A stretch of DNA of 64,000 bases from Pseudomonas sp. dw_358. GTDB taxonomy: Bacteria > Pseudomonadota > Gammaproteobacteria > Pseudomonadales > Pseudomonadaceae. This document shows, in pieces, positions 45,881 through 54,543 of this stretch. The position numbers were made by a program, and so were the translations under genes. Each line of letters begins with the position of its first letter. Within the stretch, counting starts at the first letter, position 1. The stretch covers positions 1 to 64,000 of the forward strand of contig NZ_JAAVUX010000015.1 of the NCBI RefSeq assembly GCF_018449655.1. Reading direction: 5' to 3'. The notes below the pieces were generated by a model. That model saw only the letters and a list, made by a program, of their open reading frames with translations, made no database searches and was not told the origin of the DNA.

Positions 45881-47299
45881 TTAGCTCAATTTGGCAACCT
45901 GGCGACCGCGCTTGGCCTTGGGCATGGCGGCGCGTTGAGCCTTGATGCGCTCCAGCAGCACGCTGGCCGGTTCGTCGTTCGGATCTTGTGGGACTAGTTC
46001 GCCGCGGAAGGCTTCGGCGAGAATGCTTTGGGTCAGGAGATCGATACGTACTTGGGCTGCTTTGATACGTGCTTCCAGTTGATCGGCGAAGGCGAAGAGT
46101 TGCTCGACGCGCCGGACAATTTCAGCTTGCTCATCGTGAGGAGGTAACGGAATTTGAAGGGCTCTTACGTCGCCGATGTTTATGCCGCGAACGGCGACGC
46201 CGCGAGTGGCGTTTTTCATTCGACGCTGTGTTGAGTCTGCCAGCAATGCCCAATATACAAAATCAGTCGAAATGAGCGGTGATATTGAGAGTCGAGCAGT
46301 ATCCTGCGTAATATTTGCTCCCTCAAGGCTTGCCGGGATCTTGATCAGACGGCCAACGCTCCCCCTGATAGATAGCAAAAGATCGTTTTCTAGAAGTCGG
46401 GCACGCTTGAATTGTTGATCAATCTCGGAGCTGGTTTTCTTGATATTGGTTATGTTGAGCTTGTTACCTGGAAAATCCGCAACTCGGATGTACGGGACGC
46501 CCTCTTCCAACTCTGGTCCTGGTTTTAGAATGCCGTAGGTGATTGGTCGTCCCGGCACACACACGTCACGCAGTTCGGCAATATCCCAACTATCCGGCAA
46601 ATCATCTGAGCTGAGGTCGTGAGCCTCTTCTGTAGGGTTAGATGCATTACCACGAGCATGTCCGCCTTCCGCAATATGAGCATTTTTTATTTGCTGATGT
46701 AGCTCGGAGCCCTTGTCCATGGGGGGGCTATTAGTGCGCCACTCCTCTGTCAACCGCCCGGATACGGCGGCAGCGAGGACGGACTGGCGAAATCGCTTCA
46801 GCAGCGCGGGGATGCTGTCGATGCGGGCTTTTAGGGTATCGACCTGTGCCAGCAGTTCGTCGAGCTTGGCGGCGATGCGGGTTTGCTCGGCGAATGGTGG
46901 AACCAGATACGCTGCATCTTTCACGATTTTGAAATGCCTTGCGTACCCTCTGCTTTCAATCGGAAGGTTGCGCAGAAAGAAATACAAGAACCGTGTATCT
47001 ATTTCAGGGTGCGGCTTTAGAACCTGCACGCCATCTGCACCTGGAATAAATGGAAAGTCTATCCATTTTACTTCGCGAGTGTGATCGCCAAAAATTATCA
47101 GTGGCTTATTTTCAGATACCACAAAACTTGCATCATCCAAATAGCCGGAAATGAAGCTCCGTCCTTGATCTACGACGGGGAATTTTCCTTCAGTCAGAAC
47201 GTCAGCTGACTTTACCTTTTTTCCGGAAATAGAGATCTGACTAAATACTTCGTCGAATCCAAGGATTAACCAGTTTGCGGGAATATCATTACTAGTCAT
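45881..47299 (-). CDS. hsdS: Type I restriction-modification specificity subunit
   Basis: HsdS recognises the bipartite DNA target and links HsdM and HsdR. The 472-residue protein has the normal two-domain plan: target domain 1 (residues about 1-135), a central conserved helix (EQTRIAAKLDELLAQVD...RFRQSVLAAAVSG, about 138-190), target domain 2 (about 215-380) and a C-terminal conserved helix (EQAEIVRRVEQLFAFAD). The conserved parts resemble type IA (EcoKI-like) proteins as I remember them. The start overlaps the hsdM stop by four bases. The target sequence cannot be predicted here. Confidence 0.93.
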   Translation of the reverse strand: MTSNDIPANWLILGFDEVFSQISISGKKVKSADVLTEGKFPVVDQGRSFISGYLDDASFVVSENKPLIIFGDHTREVKWIDFPFIPGADGVQVLKPHPEIDTRFLYFFLRNLPIESRGYARHFKIVKDAAYLVPPFAEQTRIAAKLDELLAQVDTLKARIDSIPALLKRFRQSVLAAAVSGRLTEEWRTNSPPMDKGSELHQQIKNAHIAEGGHARGNASNPTEEAHDLSSDDLPDSWDIAELRDVCVPGRPITYGILKPGPELEEGVPYIRVADFPGNKLNITNIKKTSSEIDQQFKRARLLENDLLLSIRGSVGRLIKIPASLEGANITQDTARLSISPLISTDFVYWALLADSTQRRMKNATRGVAVRGINIGDVRALQIPLPPHDEQAEIVRRVEQLFAFADQLEARIKAAQVRIDLLTQSILAEAFRGELVPQDPNDEPASVLLERIKAQRAAMPKAKRGRQVAKLS

Positions 47300-48837
47300 G
47301 CGTCTTCCTCGCTAGAAAAACCCATGACTTCTGCTAGTAGCCGCTTCTGCGCCCCCACCTCATCCCCTGCCCCCAGCGCCTTCATCAGATCTTCCAACTC
47401 ACGCAGCGCCTCAGTCAGTTCTGCCATGGCCTCCCCTGCCAGAACTTCCGGAGCGGGCAGGTCGGTGGCGTCCAGGCTGCTATCGTCCTTTAGCCAACTG
47501 AGGTCCAGCGAGTCACCACGTTCATTGCGGATGTAATCGCGGGTAAAGCAGCGGAAGCGGCTGGCGTCGCCAATGCCCTCGACGTTTTCAGCGCGTGGGC
47601 TTGCGCCGTTCGGGTCTTCGCCATAGGCATCTTCGAACGGCTTGAGGTGGGCTGGGCCGAAGGGGGTGCGTTTGCCGAAGCTGGGCATGTTGCTGCGCAG
47701 GTCATAGATCCAAACGCGCTTAGTGCAATCCTCCTCCTGGCGCGAGTTTTCCACGGTGCCCTTCTGAAAGAACAGCACGTTGGTCTTCACGCCCTGTGCG
47801 TAGAAGATACCGGTAGGCAGGCGCAGGATGGTGTGCAGGTTGCACTTGCCCATCAGGTCGCGACGCACCTCGGTGCCGACGCCGGCCTCGAACAGCACGT
47901 TGTCCGGCAGCACCACGGCGGCGCGGCCACCCGGCTTGAGGCCGCGGTAGATGTGCTGGAGAAAGGCCAATTGCTTGTTGCTAGTGCGATAAGTGAGGTC
48001 GTCGCGGGTTGGGCCACCGCCACCCTTGGCGGTGCCGAACGGCGGGTTAGAGAGGATGACGTCGACTTTGGGCAGGTTGGCCCCGACCTGACCTAGTGCA
48101 TTGCCCAGGTGCACCACGCCTTCTTCATCGCCTTCCATGCCATGCAGGAGGGTATTCATCAGCGCCAAGCGGCGGGTGCCGGGAACCAGTTCTACGCCGA
48201 CAAAGGCTCGATTGCGCTGGAATGCTTGTGCTTTGGCGTCGAGGTCGTAGTGGTCGTCGGTTTGGCTTTTGATGTAAGCGTCAGCAGCAATCAAAAAGCC
48301 CGCAGTACCTGCGGCTGGATCTTGAATAGCCTCACCCGGCTGCGGCTTGATGCAGCGGATGATACTGTCGATCAGCGGCCGAGGGGTGAAGTACTGGCCG
48401 GCCCCGGACTTGGTCTCGCTGGCGTTCTTTTCCAGCAGGCCTTCATAAAGATCGCCGAGGCCGTCTTGGCGGGCGCTGAACCAGTCGATGCCGTCGAGGC
48501 TCTTGATCAACTGCTCGAGGTGGCGCGGTTCCTTGAGGCGAGTCTGAGCGTCGGCGTAGATGGCGGCGATCAGCGGGTCAGGGTTTTTGCCAAGGTCCAG
48601 CAGCATCTGCCGGTAGTGATCGAGCAGGTTAACGCCGGACTTGCCAGCCAGGTCTGGCCAGCGCGCGCCTTCGGGCAGCTTGTGGCCGAAGCTGTCGTTG
48701 TTCTGCACCTGTTCGTATTCCATCTTGATGAACAGCAGAAGCACGAGCTCGGTGACGTAGTCGCTGTAGTTGATGCCATCGTCGCGCAGGACGTCGCAGA
48801 GGTTCCAGAGTTTCTGGACGATATCGGAGTTGGTCAT
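47296..48837 (-). CDS. hsdM: Type I restriction-modification DNA methyltransferase subunit
   Basis: HsdM is an adenine N6-methyltransferase that protects host DNA in complex with HsdS. The 513-residue protein begins MTNSDIVQKLWNLCD, as in EcoKI HsdM, and has the S-adenosylmethionine motif DPAAGTAGFL and catalytic NPPF. The ATG at 48837 has AGGT upstream and is the start supported by the family; the longer frame adds an unrelated leader. It overlaps hsdS and follows the AlbA_2-type gene by 66 bases. Resemblance along the whole length places it in type IA. Confidence 0.96.
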   Translation of the reverse strand: MTNSDIVQKLWNLCDVLRDDGINYSDYVTELVLLLFIKMEYEQVQNNDSFGHKLPEGARWPDLAGKSGVNLLDHYRQMLLDLGKNPDPLIAAIYADAQTRLKEPRHLEQLIKSLDGIDWFSARQDGLGDLYEGLLEKNASETKSGAGQYFTPRPLIDSIIRCIKPQPGEAIQDPAAGTAGFLIAADAYIKSQTDDHYDLDAKAQAFQRNRAFVGVELVPGTRRLALMNTLLHGMEGDEEGVVHLGNALGQVGANLPKVDVILSNPPFGTAKGGGGPTRDDLTYRTSNKQLAFLQHIYRGLKPGGRAAVVLPDNVLFEAGVGTEVRRDLMGKCNLHTILRLPTGIFYAQGVKTNVLFFQKGTVENSRQEEDCTKRVWIYDLRSNMPSFGKRTPFGPAHLKPFEDAYGEDPNGASPRAENVEGIGDASRFRCFTRDYIRNERGDSLDLSWLKDDSSLDATDLPAPEVLAGEAMAELTEALRELEDLMKALGAGDEVGAQKRLLAEVMGFSSEEDA

Positions 48838-48903
48838 GGGGTACCTGTGGCGAAGTGTGTAAAGCGCCAGATTGCGCTGGCGCAAAGAAGTGGTTGTCTG
48901 GGC

Positions 48904-50415
48904 TCAGTCGTCTGAGGAGCGTTGTTCGGCCTTTAGCGCTCGGCCGGCCGCAGTCAGGCGATAGCGTTGCTTGCTGCTGTTGGGTTTGTCTGGAATGGTC
49001 ATCTCGACCACGCCAAGCGCCAGTAGTGGGGCCAAAACCTGCTCGCGGAACTTGCTGCGGTTGCTGCGCCCGACGAAGGTCATTAGCTCTGGCGCAGTGT
49101 GATCGCCTGTCATCTTGCACAGCAGCGTTATCTGCTCTTGCTGCAAAGACAGGCGAGTTTCGGCTTGTTCTTCTTCGACAGCGGACTCAGTCCCTACTTG
49201 GTCCCTACTTGGTCCCGACTTAGTCCCTACTTGGTCCCCACTTGGGCCCGAAAGAGGCCCTTTTTCAACGGCGCGCTGAATCACCACCTTGAACTGATTA
49301 CTCTGCCGGTCGTCCTCCAGCCGGATCATTGGCCAAGCATCGATAGCGCGCGGGATGCCGGTGCCCAAACCGCGATAGGGAAGAATGTGCACAGCATGGG
49401 AGGTGAGCGTCGGGTTGCGACGGTTGGACAGGCCGAATCGAATTTTCTCGGTATCGAGCACGTCAGGCAGGTGCCCGGGGCTGATCAGTTCGATGCGATC
49501 GGCGAAGATCATGATCCGGATGGAGGCGCTGACAAAGTAGTCGCGGTGGATCAGGGCATTGACCAGCAGTTCTTCAAACACCTCCTCCGGCACTTCCAGC
49601 TGGCCGAGGGTATTGAAGCCCTGCTGGCGCTGCACGTGGTGTAGGTTGCGCTTTATGAAGGCAAGGCTGCGTCGGTACTGTTCCTGCAGATTGCCGTCGA
49701 TATCTTCGCTGTCTAGATAGTGGCGGTCATGCAGAACCGTGCCCGGAAACGCCACGGCCTTGATATCGAACGCCGGGCACAGGCGTTGTGGCGCTTGGCC
49801 GAAGAGCAGCAAACCGGCCAAATTGGGTGTGTCGCCACTGGCGAGGCCAAGATTTTCCAGGATGCGGGTGGTTTCCAAACCTGTCTGTTCGGGGCTCTGC
49901 CGAAAGCGTCTTTGGAAGTACTCGCCAAGCGCTTTGGCGTCGATATCCGCCACGCTGCTGCCCGCGACCGGTACCGCATCGGCGCACACCAGCCCGGCCT
50001 GCTGGAACAAACGCTGCAGTTCTTCACGGGCCGTGACCCGACGCTTGTCGGCGCCGTTCTTAACCCAGATGCGACCCTGGTTGTCGACATAGGGTTTATT
50101 CAGCCCTTGTTCGACTGTCACCACCATGACCAGCCCGTGCTCGGTCTGAAGGTTGCTGGACAATGGATTGATCGCCGGACGGACATTCTGTGAGGCCGCG
50201 TTGGAGAGCAGTTGATTGAGTCGCGAAATGTCGGCGCTACTCAATCCGCTCACCGTGCCGGAGTCGTCTACGCCAATCAGCAAATAGCCACCGGACGTAT
50301 TGGCGAACGCCACCAACTCGGCTGCCAAGGCATCGATATTGCTGAAGTCGCGCTTGAACTGATGGCGGCTGTCCTCACCACGGTCAAGGATCTGATGAAG
50401 CTCGGCAAGGGTCAT
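48904..50415 (-). CDS. AlbA_2-domain ATP-binding regulator with internal 11-bp repeat array
   Basis: The 503-residue protein has an N-terminal AlbA_2 (Schlafen-like) domain (residues about 10-125, with EDSRHQFKRD and GGYLLIGVDD), a middle HATPase_c_4-like region (about 250-370, EVFEELLVNALIHRDY), a low-complexity linker, and a C-terminal winged helix (about 425-500). The linker is encoded by five 11-base tandem repeats at 49189-49243 (about residues 391-409). Such proteins are annotated as DNA-binding ATPases or regulators and recur inside type I loci, but their role is not settled. It sits between hsdR and hsdM on the same strand. The frame is open through the repeat, so the gene is in the on state here. 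Confidence 0.85.
   Translation of the reverse strand: MTLAELHQILDRGEDSRHQFKRDFSNIDALAAELVAFANTSGGYLLIGVDDSGTVSGLSSADISRLNQLLSNAASQNVRPAINPLSSNLQTEHGLVMVVTVEQGLNKPYVDNQGRIWVKNGADKRRVTAREELQRLFQQAGLVCADAVPVAGSSVADIDAKALGEYFQRRFRQSPEQTGLETTRILENLGLASGDTPNLAGLLLFGQAPQRLCPAFDIKAVAFPGTVLHDRHYLDSEDIDGNLQEQYRRSLAFIKRNLHHVQRQQGFNTLGQLEVPEEVFEELLVNALIHRDYFVSASIRIMIFADRIELISPGHLPDVLDTEKIRFGLSNRRNPTLTSHAVHILPYRGLGTGIPRAIDAWPMIRLEDDRQSNQFKVVIQRAVEKGPLSGPSGDQVGTKSGPSRDQVGTESAVEEEQAETRLSLQQEQITLLCKMTGDHTAPELMTFVGRSNRSKFREQVLAPLLALGVVEMTIPDKPNSSKQRYRLTAAGRALKAEQRSSDD
49189..49243. repeat. Five 11-base tandem repeats in coding sequence
   Basis: Five consecutive 11-base units with the plus-strand consensus RGTCCCTACTT lie at 49189, 49200, 49211, 49222 and 49233, with at most two changes from the consensus each. 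A sixth, poor unit follows. Since 11 is not divisible by 3, gain or loss of one unit would shift the reading frame of the AlbA_2 gene. Confidence 0.95.
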
Positions 50416-50513
50416 TAAGCGTCTCTAGATGTTGCAGTCGATAACTCGTGCAATAGGAGGGCATTATCCCTCATGAACGAGTACCGTGGCCAACCCAGCG
50501 TTCAGGATCGGCC

Positions 50514-53500
50514 TCATCCCGTCTGTGCCCACAGGTTGTCATTCAGGGCGTCCAGTACCACGCCCAGGTTGCCGCCGAGCATCTTGTCCAGCCGCGTGCT
50601 GCCGCCATCGCTCTTGAACGCCTCACCAATCTGCTTCTTGTCAATAACGACCTCGTGCACCAGCTGCTTGGCCAGGCGGTCAAGCCACTTACGCTGAATT
50701 TGAGTCCAAGGCTGCAGGGTATAAATCGTCTCCATCGCCTTGGTTACGCGCTGCTCGAATGGTAGCAAAGCCTCTCCAAGGGCGGCGCGGCGGATGAAAC
50801 CGACGATACTGGCAGCGATTTCCTGGTTGGTTTGGTTGCGCCAGGCGCTTTGCAGGTTCACCTCACTGTAGCCATGCCCGTCGAGCAGCAGGCGCACTTC
50901 GCGCAATTGTTCACGGGTCAGGTCTTGCGGGCGGTTGACCACTACGCCGAGGGCCACTGACTGGTTCAACTGATTCTTAATGAAGTCGTTGAAGCTTTCC
51001 AGATAGTCGGCGGGCTTTTGGTAATTGCCGTAGTTCTGCTCACGGACCATCAGTTCGTCCGTGTGAGTGGAGATCACCGGGTAGTTCAGCGATCCCAGCA
51101 GGGCATTGACCGTGGCGAGCTGATCGAGCAGTTGGGCATGCTGTTGGATGAACTGGGCAGCTTGCTGTGGGCCGAGCTGGTGAAGGTGCTGATGCAGTTT
51201 GTCCGGGGCTACGCCCCAGGTGTTCTCCAGTTCGGCGAGCTTGGCCTCTAGGGTTGGCTTTTGCTCGGCCTTATGGCTGGCCTTGCGCAGAATACGCATG
51301 ATCCGCTGGCTAAGCTGGTCCAGGACGTCGTGGGCATGACTAGTGTCTGGCTGGTTACCAGGAGCATCGAGGCTGGCTGGGTTGGTTAGCTCGCTGACCA
51401 ACTGTTCGAGGCTGATGCTTGGGTCTTTCACTAGTGGCTTCATTGTATCTACTGGCTCGAGGGCAGCGTACAGATCAACCGGATCGTAGATTCTGAATAC
51501 CGTCTTGCCGATTTCATCGCAGCGGCGAGTCGCGCGGCCCTTCATCTGTTCGTAGAGAATGCGCGAGCGCACCCGGCGCATGAACACCAAGTGGCAAATG
51601 CGTGGTACGTCGATACCGGTGGTCAACAGGTCGACCGTGATGGCAATGCTCGGGTAGCGCTCGTTCTTGTACTGGCGGATCAGTTGTTTGACCTTGTCAC
51701 TTTGCCCGGTGATGATCTGTACAGCTGCCTGGTTGTAATCCTCGCCGTGAACGTCCTTGAAGGCTTCGTCGAGAAGGTTTTTGACTCGCTCGGCATGGGC
51801 TTGGTTAACGCAAAAGATCATCGTTTTTTCGTCGCCCGACGGGTCGAGCTCTTGTGCCAGTTGCTCGCAGATGACCTTGTCGAAACCGGGCGTAATCACG
51901 CGACGATTGAAGGACTCGATTTCGAAGTCGAGTTCGTCCTCGAGCTCGGCGACATCCACCTCGCCGGTGCTCGTATCGATGACGCTGACGCTCTCGCCCT
52001 TGGCAAAGTGGATGCCATTCTGGCTCAGCAGGGTTTGGTAGCGGATTGGAGGTTCGTGATCAATCAGCCAGTCGTCAGCCACGGCCTCACGGTAGCTGTA
52101 GGTGTATATCGGAGCCCCGAAGACCTCGCTGGTGTGCTTGGCTGGGGTAGCGGTGAGCCCGACGCGGCAGGCGTCGAAATAGTCGAGCACGCGACGATAC
52201 TGCGATAGATACTGGTTGAAGTCGCGCACTGCCAGCTCGCCTTCAGTCATTTCCTGATCGAGGGTGTAACCGCGGTGGGCTTCGTCGACGATGATGCAGT
52301 CGAAGGCATCGATGGGCGGCGGAGTGTCCGACTGGAAGATGCGCTTGACCATGGCCTGCACAGTGGCGACCTGAACCCGTGTTTCAGCTTCGGCAGCCAT
52401 GTCACCTAGTTCTTTGACGTCGTAGATCTGCGCCAGCGTGTGGTTCTGTTCCAGCGTCGCCTCATTGAAGGCTTCGATGGCCTGTTCCCCCAAGGCGCTG
52501 CGATCGACCAGGAAAAGAATACGGCGAAAGCGCTCGGCCTTGAGCAGGCGGTACATCAAGCCAATGATAGTGCGCGTTTTGCCGGTTCCGGTCGCCATGG
52601 CCAGCAGACAGTTGCGGCGATTGGCGGCTAGGGCCTGTTCGACGGCGCGGATGGCGTTTTCCTGATAGTCACGCAGCTTGAGATAGGCGAAGCCTTCCTG
52701 CTGTAGTTTCGCCTCGGCGTCCTCACGGCTGCGTTTGAGCAGGTCGAGTAGGCCGCCCGGCGTGTGGAAGTCCTGCAGCGGCCGGCGCAGGTTGGCCGGG
52801 CTGCGCAAGTCACGAAACCAGATGCCAGACAGCTCAGCGAGCTGCTTAATGAAGGGCCGGCCATTGCAGGCAAAGGCAAACGGGACTTTGAAGTAGCCGC
52901 CCTGGCCATCCGCCCAGCCCGTGTTCTGCCCGGCCGGTTGCAGATTGTCGGTAACGATCAGTTGGCGTGAATAGCGCTCGGCTTGGGGAATGCGGTCCGC
53001 TATGTTGACACGCTTGCGCTTGGCTTCGACGATGGCGACTGGGATTAGGCCGGCGAACAGCACGTAATCAGCGTTTTCTTTCGGCTTGCTGGTTGGCCAT
53101 TCGGCGATGGCCTTGTTCTTGCCCTTTTCGGGCCGAGCGCCCTTGCTGTAGGTAAGATCGAGCGAATCGGCCTCCCAGCCGGCATCGTTCAACTGTTGAT
53201 CGATGAGAATACGGGTGAGGTCTTCATTGAGGTCGAACTGGCTGCTTGCCTGCTGAGTTTTACGCGTGACCTGCTGGGCAGCTTGCGGCTGATCTTCAAG
53301 CTGTTGTTGCAGCACTTTCAGCCGCGCCTCGAAATCAACTCGAGCCTTCGATAGCTCTGCCTCGCGTTCAAGGGCAATCTGCTCGTAGACGCGGGCTTCC
53401 TCGTTCATCTGCCCAACAAGATTGGCTTGCTCTTGCCTTTCTTGCGCCAATAGCTCGGCTAATTGGTGGTTGTTCTCCAATTGCTGGCGACTGTCGCCGA

Positions 53501-53978
53501 GTTCTGCGCGAAGTTTTTCGATCTGCCCCTGCAGCTCACGTAGAGGCTCACTCGGATCGGCCGGAACCATGAAAGGCCCAGGCTTGAAGGTGTTGCCGCC
53601 CGTGCCAAATGACTGGTGATACCAGATCGCCAAGGCGCGGGCGACCCTCAGCCCGTCCAGTGCCTCACGATGCTGGGTGCGGAATTCATGGGTAGCCTTA
53701 TTGCCTTCGATGCGCAGCGTATGGAATAGGTTACGGATGTTACCGTCGAGCTGGATTTCACGACTCAGACGGAACAGCAGATCAGCTTGGGAAGTGGTGG
53801 CGTCGAACTCAATGCCTGCTCTTACCGCCAGATCCTGGGCGAGCGCTTCGCCCAACTGGCGCAGTTTGATCAGCGTCGTGTTGGGGTCACTGGAAAATAC
53901 TCGCTCGGCCGCATTGGCAAGTTGGAAAAAAACCGGATCGTGTTCTTTGAAAAAGGCGAAGTTGCTGTTCTCTGCCAT
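50514..53978 (-). CDS. hsdR: Type I restriction enzyme subunit HsdR
   Basis: HsdR is the DNA-translocating and cutting subunit of the type I enzyme. The 1,154-residue protein has an N-terminal helical DUF4145-like region (FFQLANAAERVFSSDPNTT), a long coiled coil (about residues 155-250), an HSDR_N nuclease domain with the D...EAK catalytic set (DYVLFAG, IVEAKRK, near 310-325), then a superfamily 2 motor with Walker A ATGTGKT near 460 and DEAH near 563, and a C-terminal helical part. The start resembles EcoKI HsdR. I use the ATG at 53978 with AAGGGATGG upstream; the longer frame adds 64 unrelated residues. It is the first gene of the restriction operon. Confidence 0.95.
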   Translation of the reverse strand: MAENSNFAFFKEHDPVFFQLANAAERVFSSDPNTTLIKLRQLGEALAQDLAVRAGIEFDATTSQADLLFRLSREIQLDGNIRNLFHTLRIEGNKATHEFRTQHREALDGLRVARALAIWYHQSFGTGGNTFKPGPFMVPADPSEPLRELQGQIEKLRAELGDSRQQLENNHQLAELLAQERQEQANLVGQMNEEARVYEQIALEREAELSKARVDFEARLKVLQQQLEDQPQAAQQVTRKTQQASSQFDLNEDLTRILIDQQLNDAGWEADSLDLTYSKGARPEKGKNKAIAEWPTSKPKENADYVLFAGLIPVAIVEAKRKRVNIADRIPQAERYSRQLIVTDNLQPAGQNTGWADGQGGYFKVPFAFACNGRPFIKQLAELSGIWFRDLRSPANLRRPLQDFHTPGGLLDLLKRSREDAEAKLQQEGFAYLKLRDYQENAIRAVEQALAANRRNCLLAMATGTGKTRTIIGLMYRLLKAERFRRILFLVDRSALGEQAIEAFNEATLEQNHTLAQIYDVKELGDMAAEAETRVQVATVQAMVKRIFQSDTPPPIDAFDCIIVDEAHRGYTLDQEMTEGELAVRDFNQYLSQYRRVLDYFDACRVGLTATPAKHTSEVFGAPIYTYSYREAVADDWLIDHEPPIRYQTLLSQNGIHFAKGESVSVIDTSTGEVDVAELEDELDFEIESFNRRVITPGFDKVICEQLAQELDPSGDEKTMIFCVNQAHAERVKNLLDEAFKDVHGEDYNQAAVQIITGQSDKVKQLIRQYKNERYPSIAITVDLLTTGIDVPRICHLVFMRRVRSRILYEQMKGRATRRCDEIGKTVFRIYDPVDLYAALEPVDTMKPLVKDPSISLEQLVSELTNPASLDAPGNQPDTSHAHDVLDQLSQRIMRILRKASHKAEQKPTLEAKLAELENTWGVAPDKLHQHLHQLGPQQAAQFIQQHAQLLDQLATVNALLGSLNYPVISTHTDELMVREQNYGNYQKPADYLESFNDFIKNQLNQSVALGVVVNRPQDLTREQLREVRLLLDGHGYSEVNLQSAWRNQTNQEIAASIVGFIRRAALGEALLPFEQRVTKAMETIYTLQPWTQIQRKWLDRLAKQLVHEVVIDKKQIGEAFKSDGGSTRLDKMLGGNLGVVLDALNDNLWAQTG

Positions 53979-54267
53979 GTTCCATCCCTTGAGTTCGTCA
54001 CCAGCCATCCCGAGAGTGGTGGCGCTATAAAGGCATAATGCCAGACGAAGCGTGGTGCGTGTATAACCATGTGCCGTCGGTCCAGCGTGACCAGCTTCTG
54101 GCCGAGGGCGAGATGTTACGCTTGTATGCGGCGCGACTTGCGCATAATCGGGCTGGCGTTTAAAAGTCATGATTTCCTCAGCACTGAGGAGGTTGCTTAT
54201 AGGCGCGTTGACGCCATGATTTTCCGAGGCGGTGGCGATTACCGATGGTTAGGAACGGGAGCTCCAC
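53979..54267. other. Spacer upstream of hsdR
   Basis: About 290 bases between the hsdR start and the end of the small gene on the same strand. No gene is supported. The promoter for the restriction operon should be here; I could not identify convincing -35 and -10 boxes. Confidence 0.4.
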
Positions 54268-54543
54268 TCAACGCTTAAAAACCCATGGCCTTTCCAGGCG
54301 TCGTGCGAGCAGTTGGACAGTAAGCAAATAGTAATACTGTGTTGCCTCACTGCGGCCGGTGAGGAAGTGTTCAAGAAACCAAACCAAATGCTTTCGCTGC
54401 CAGGCCCAAGGAGTTGATCGCTGCCAGCGTTTTGCGATTTCAGATTGGATGATTCTCGCCTGCCGCAAATGCCGGTGCCGCGTCGCATGCGATCCTGTCA
54501 GCACGGTACTCAAGAACAACTCCATATCAAACGCCTTAGTCAT
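54268..54543 (-). CDS. Small protein coupled to the second recombinase
   Basis: The 91-residue basic protein (MTKAFDMELFLSTVL...) is rich in arginine, histidine and tryptophan (HLRQARIIQSEIAKRWQ, then WAWQRKHLVWFL) and probably binds nucleic acid. Its ATG overlaps the stop of the recombinase gene as ATGA, and the strong ribosome site GGAGGGT lies within the recombinase's last codons, so it is made together with it. It might be a directionality or accessory factor for that recombinase. The family is not recognised with certainty. Confidence 0.65.
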   Translation of the reverse strand: MTKAFDMELFLSTVLTGSHATRHRHLRQARIIQSEIAKRWQRSTPWAWQRKHLVWFLEHFLTGRSEATQYYYLLTVQLLARRLERPWVFKR

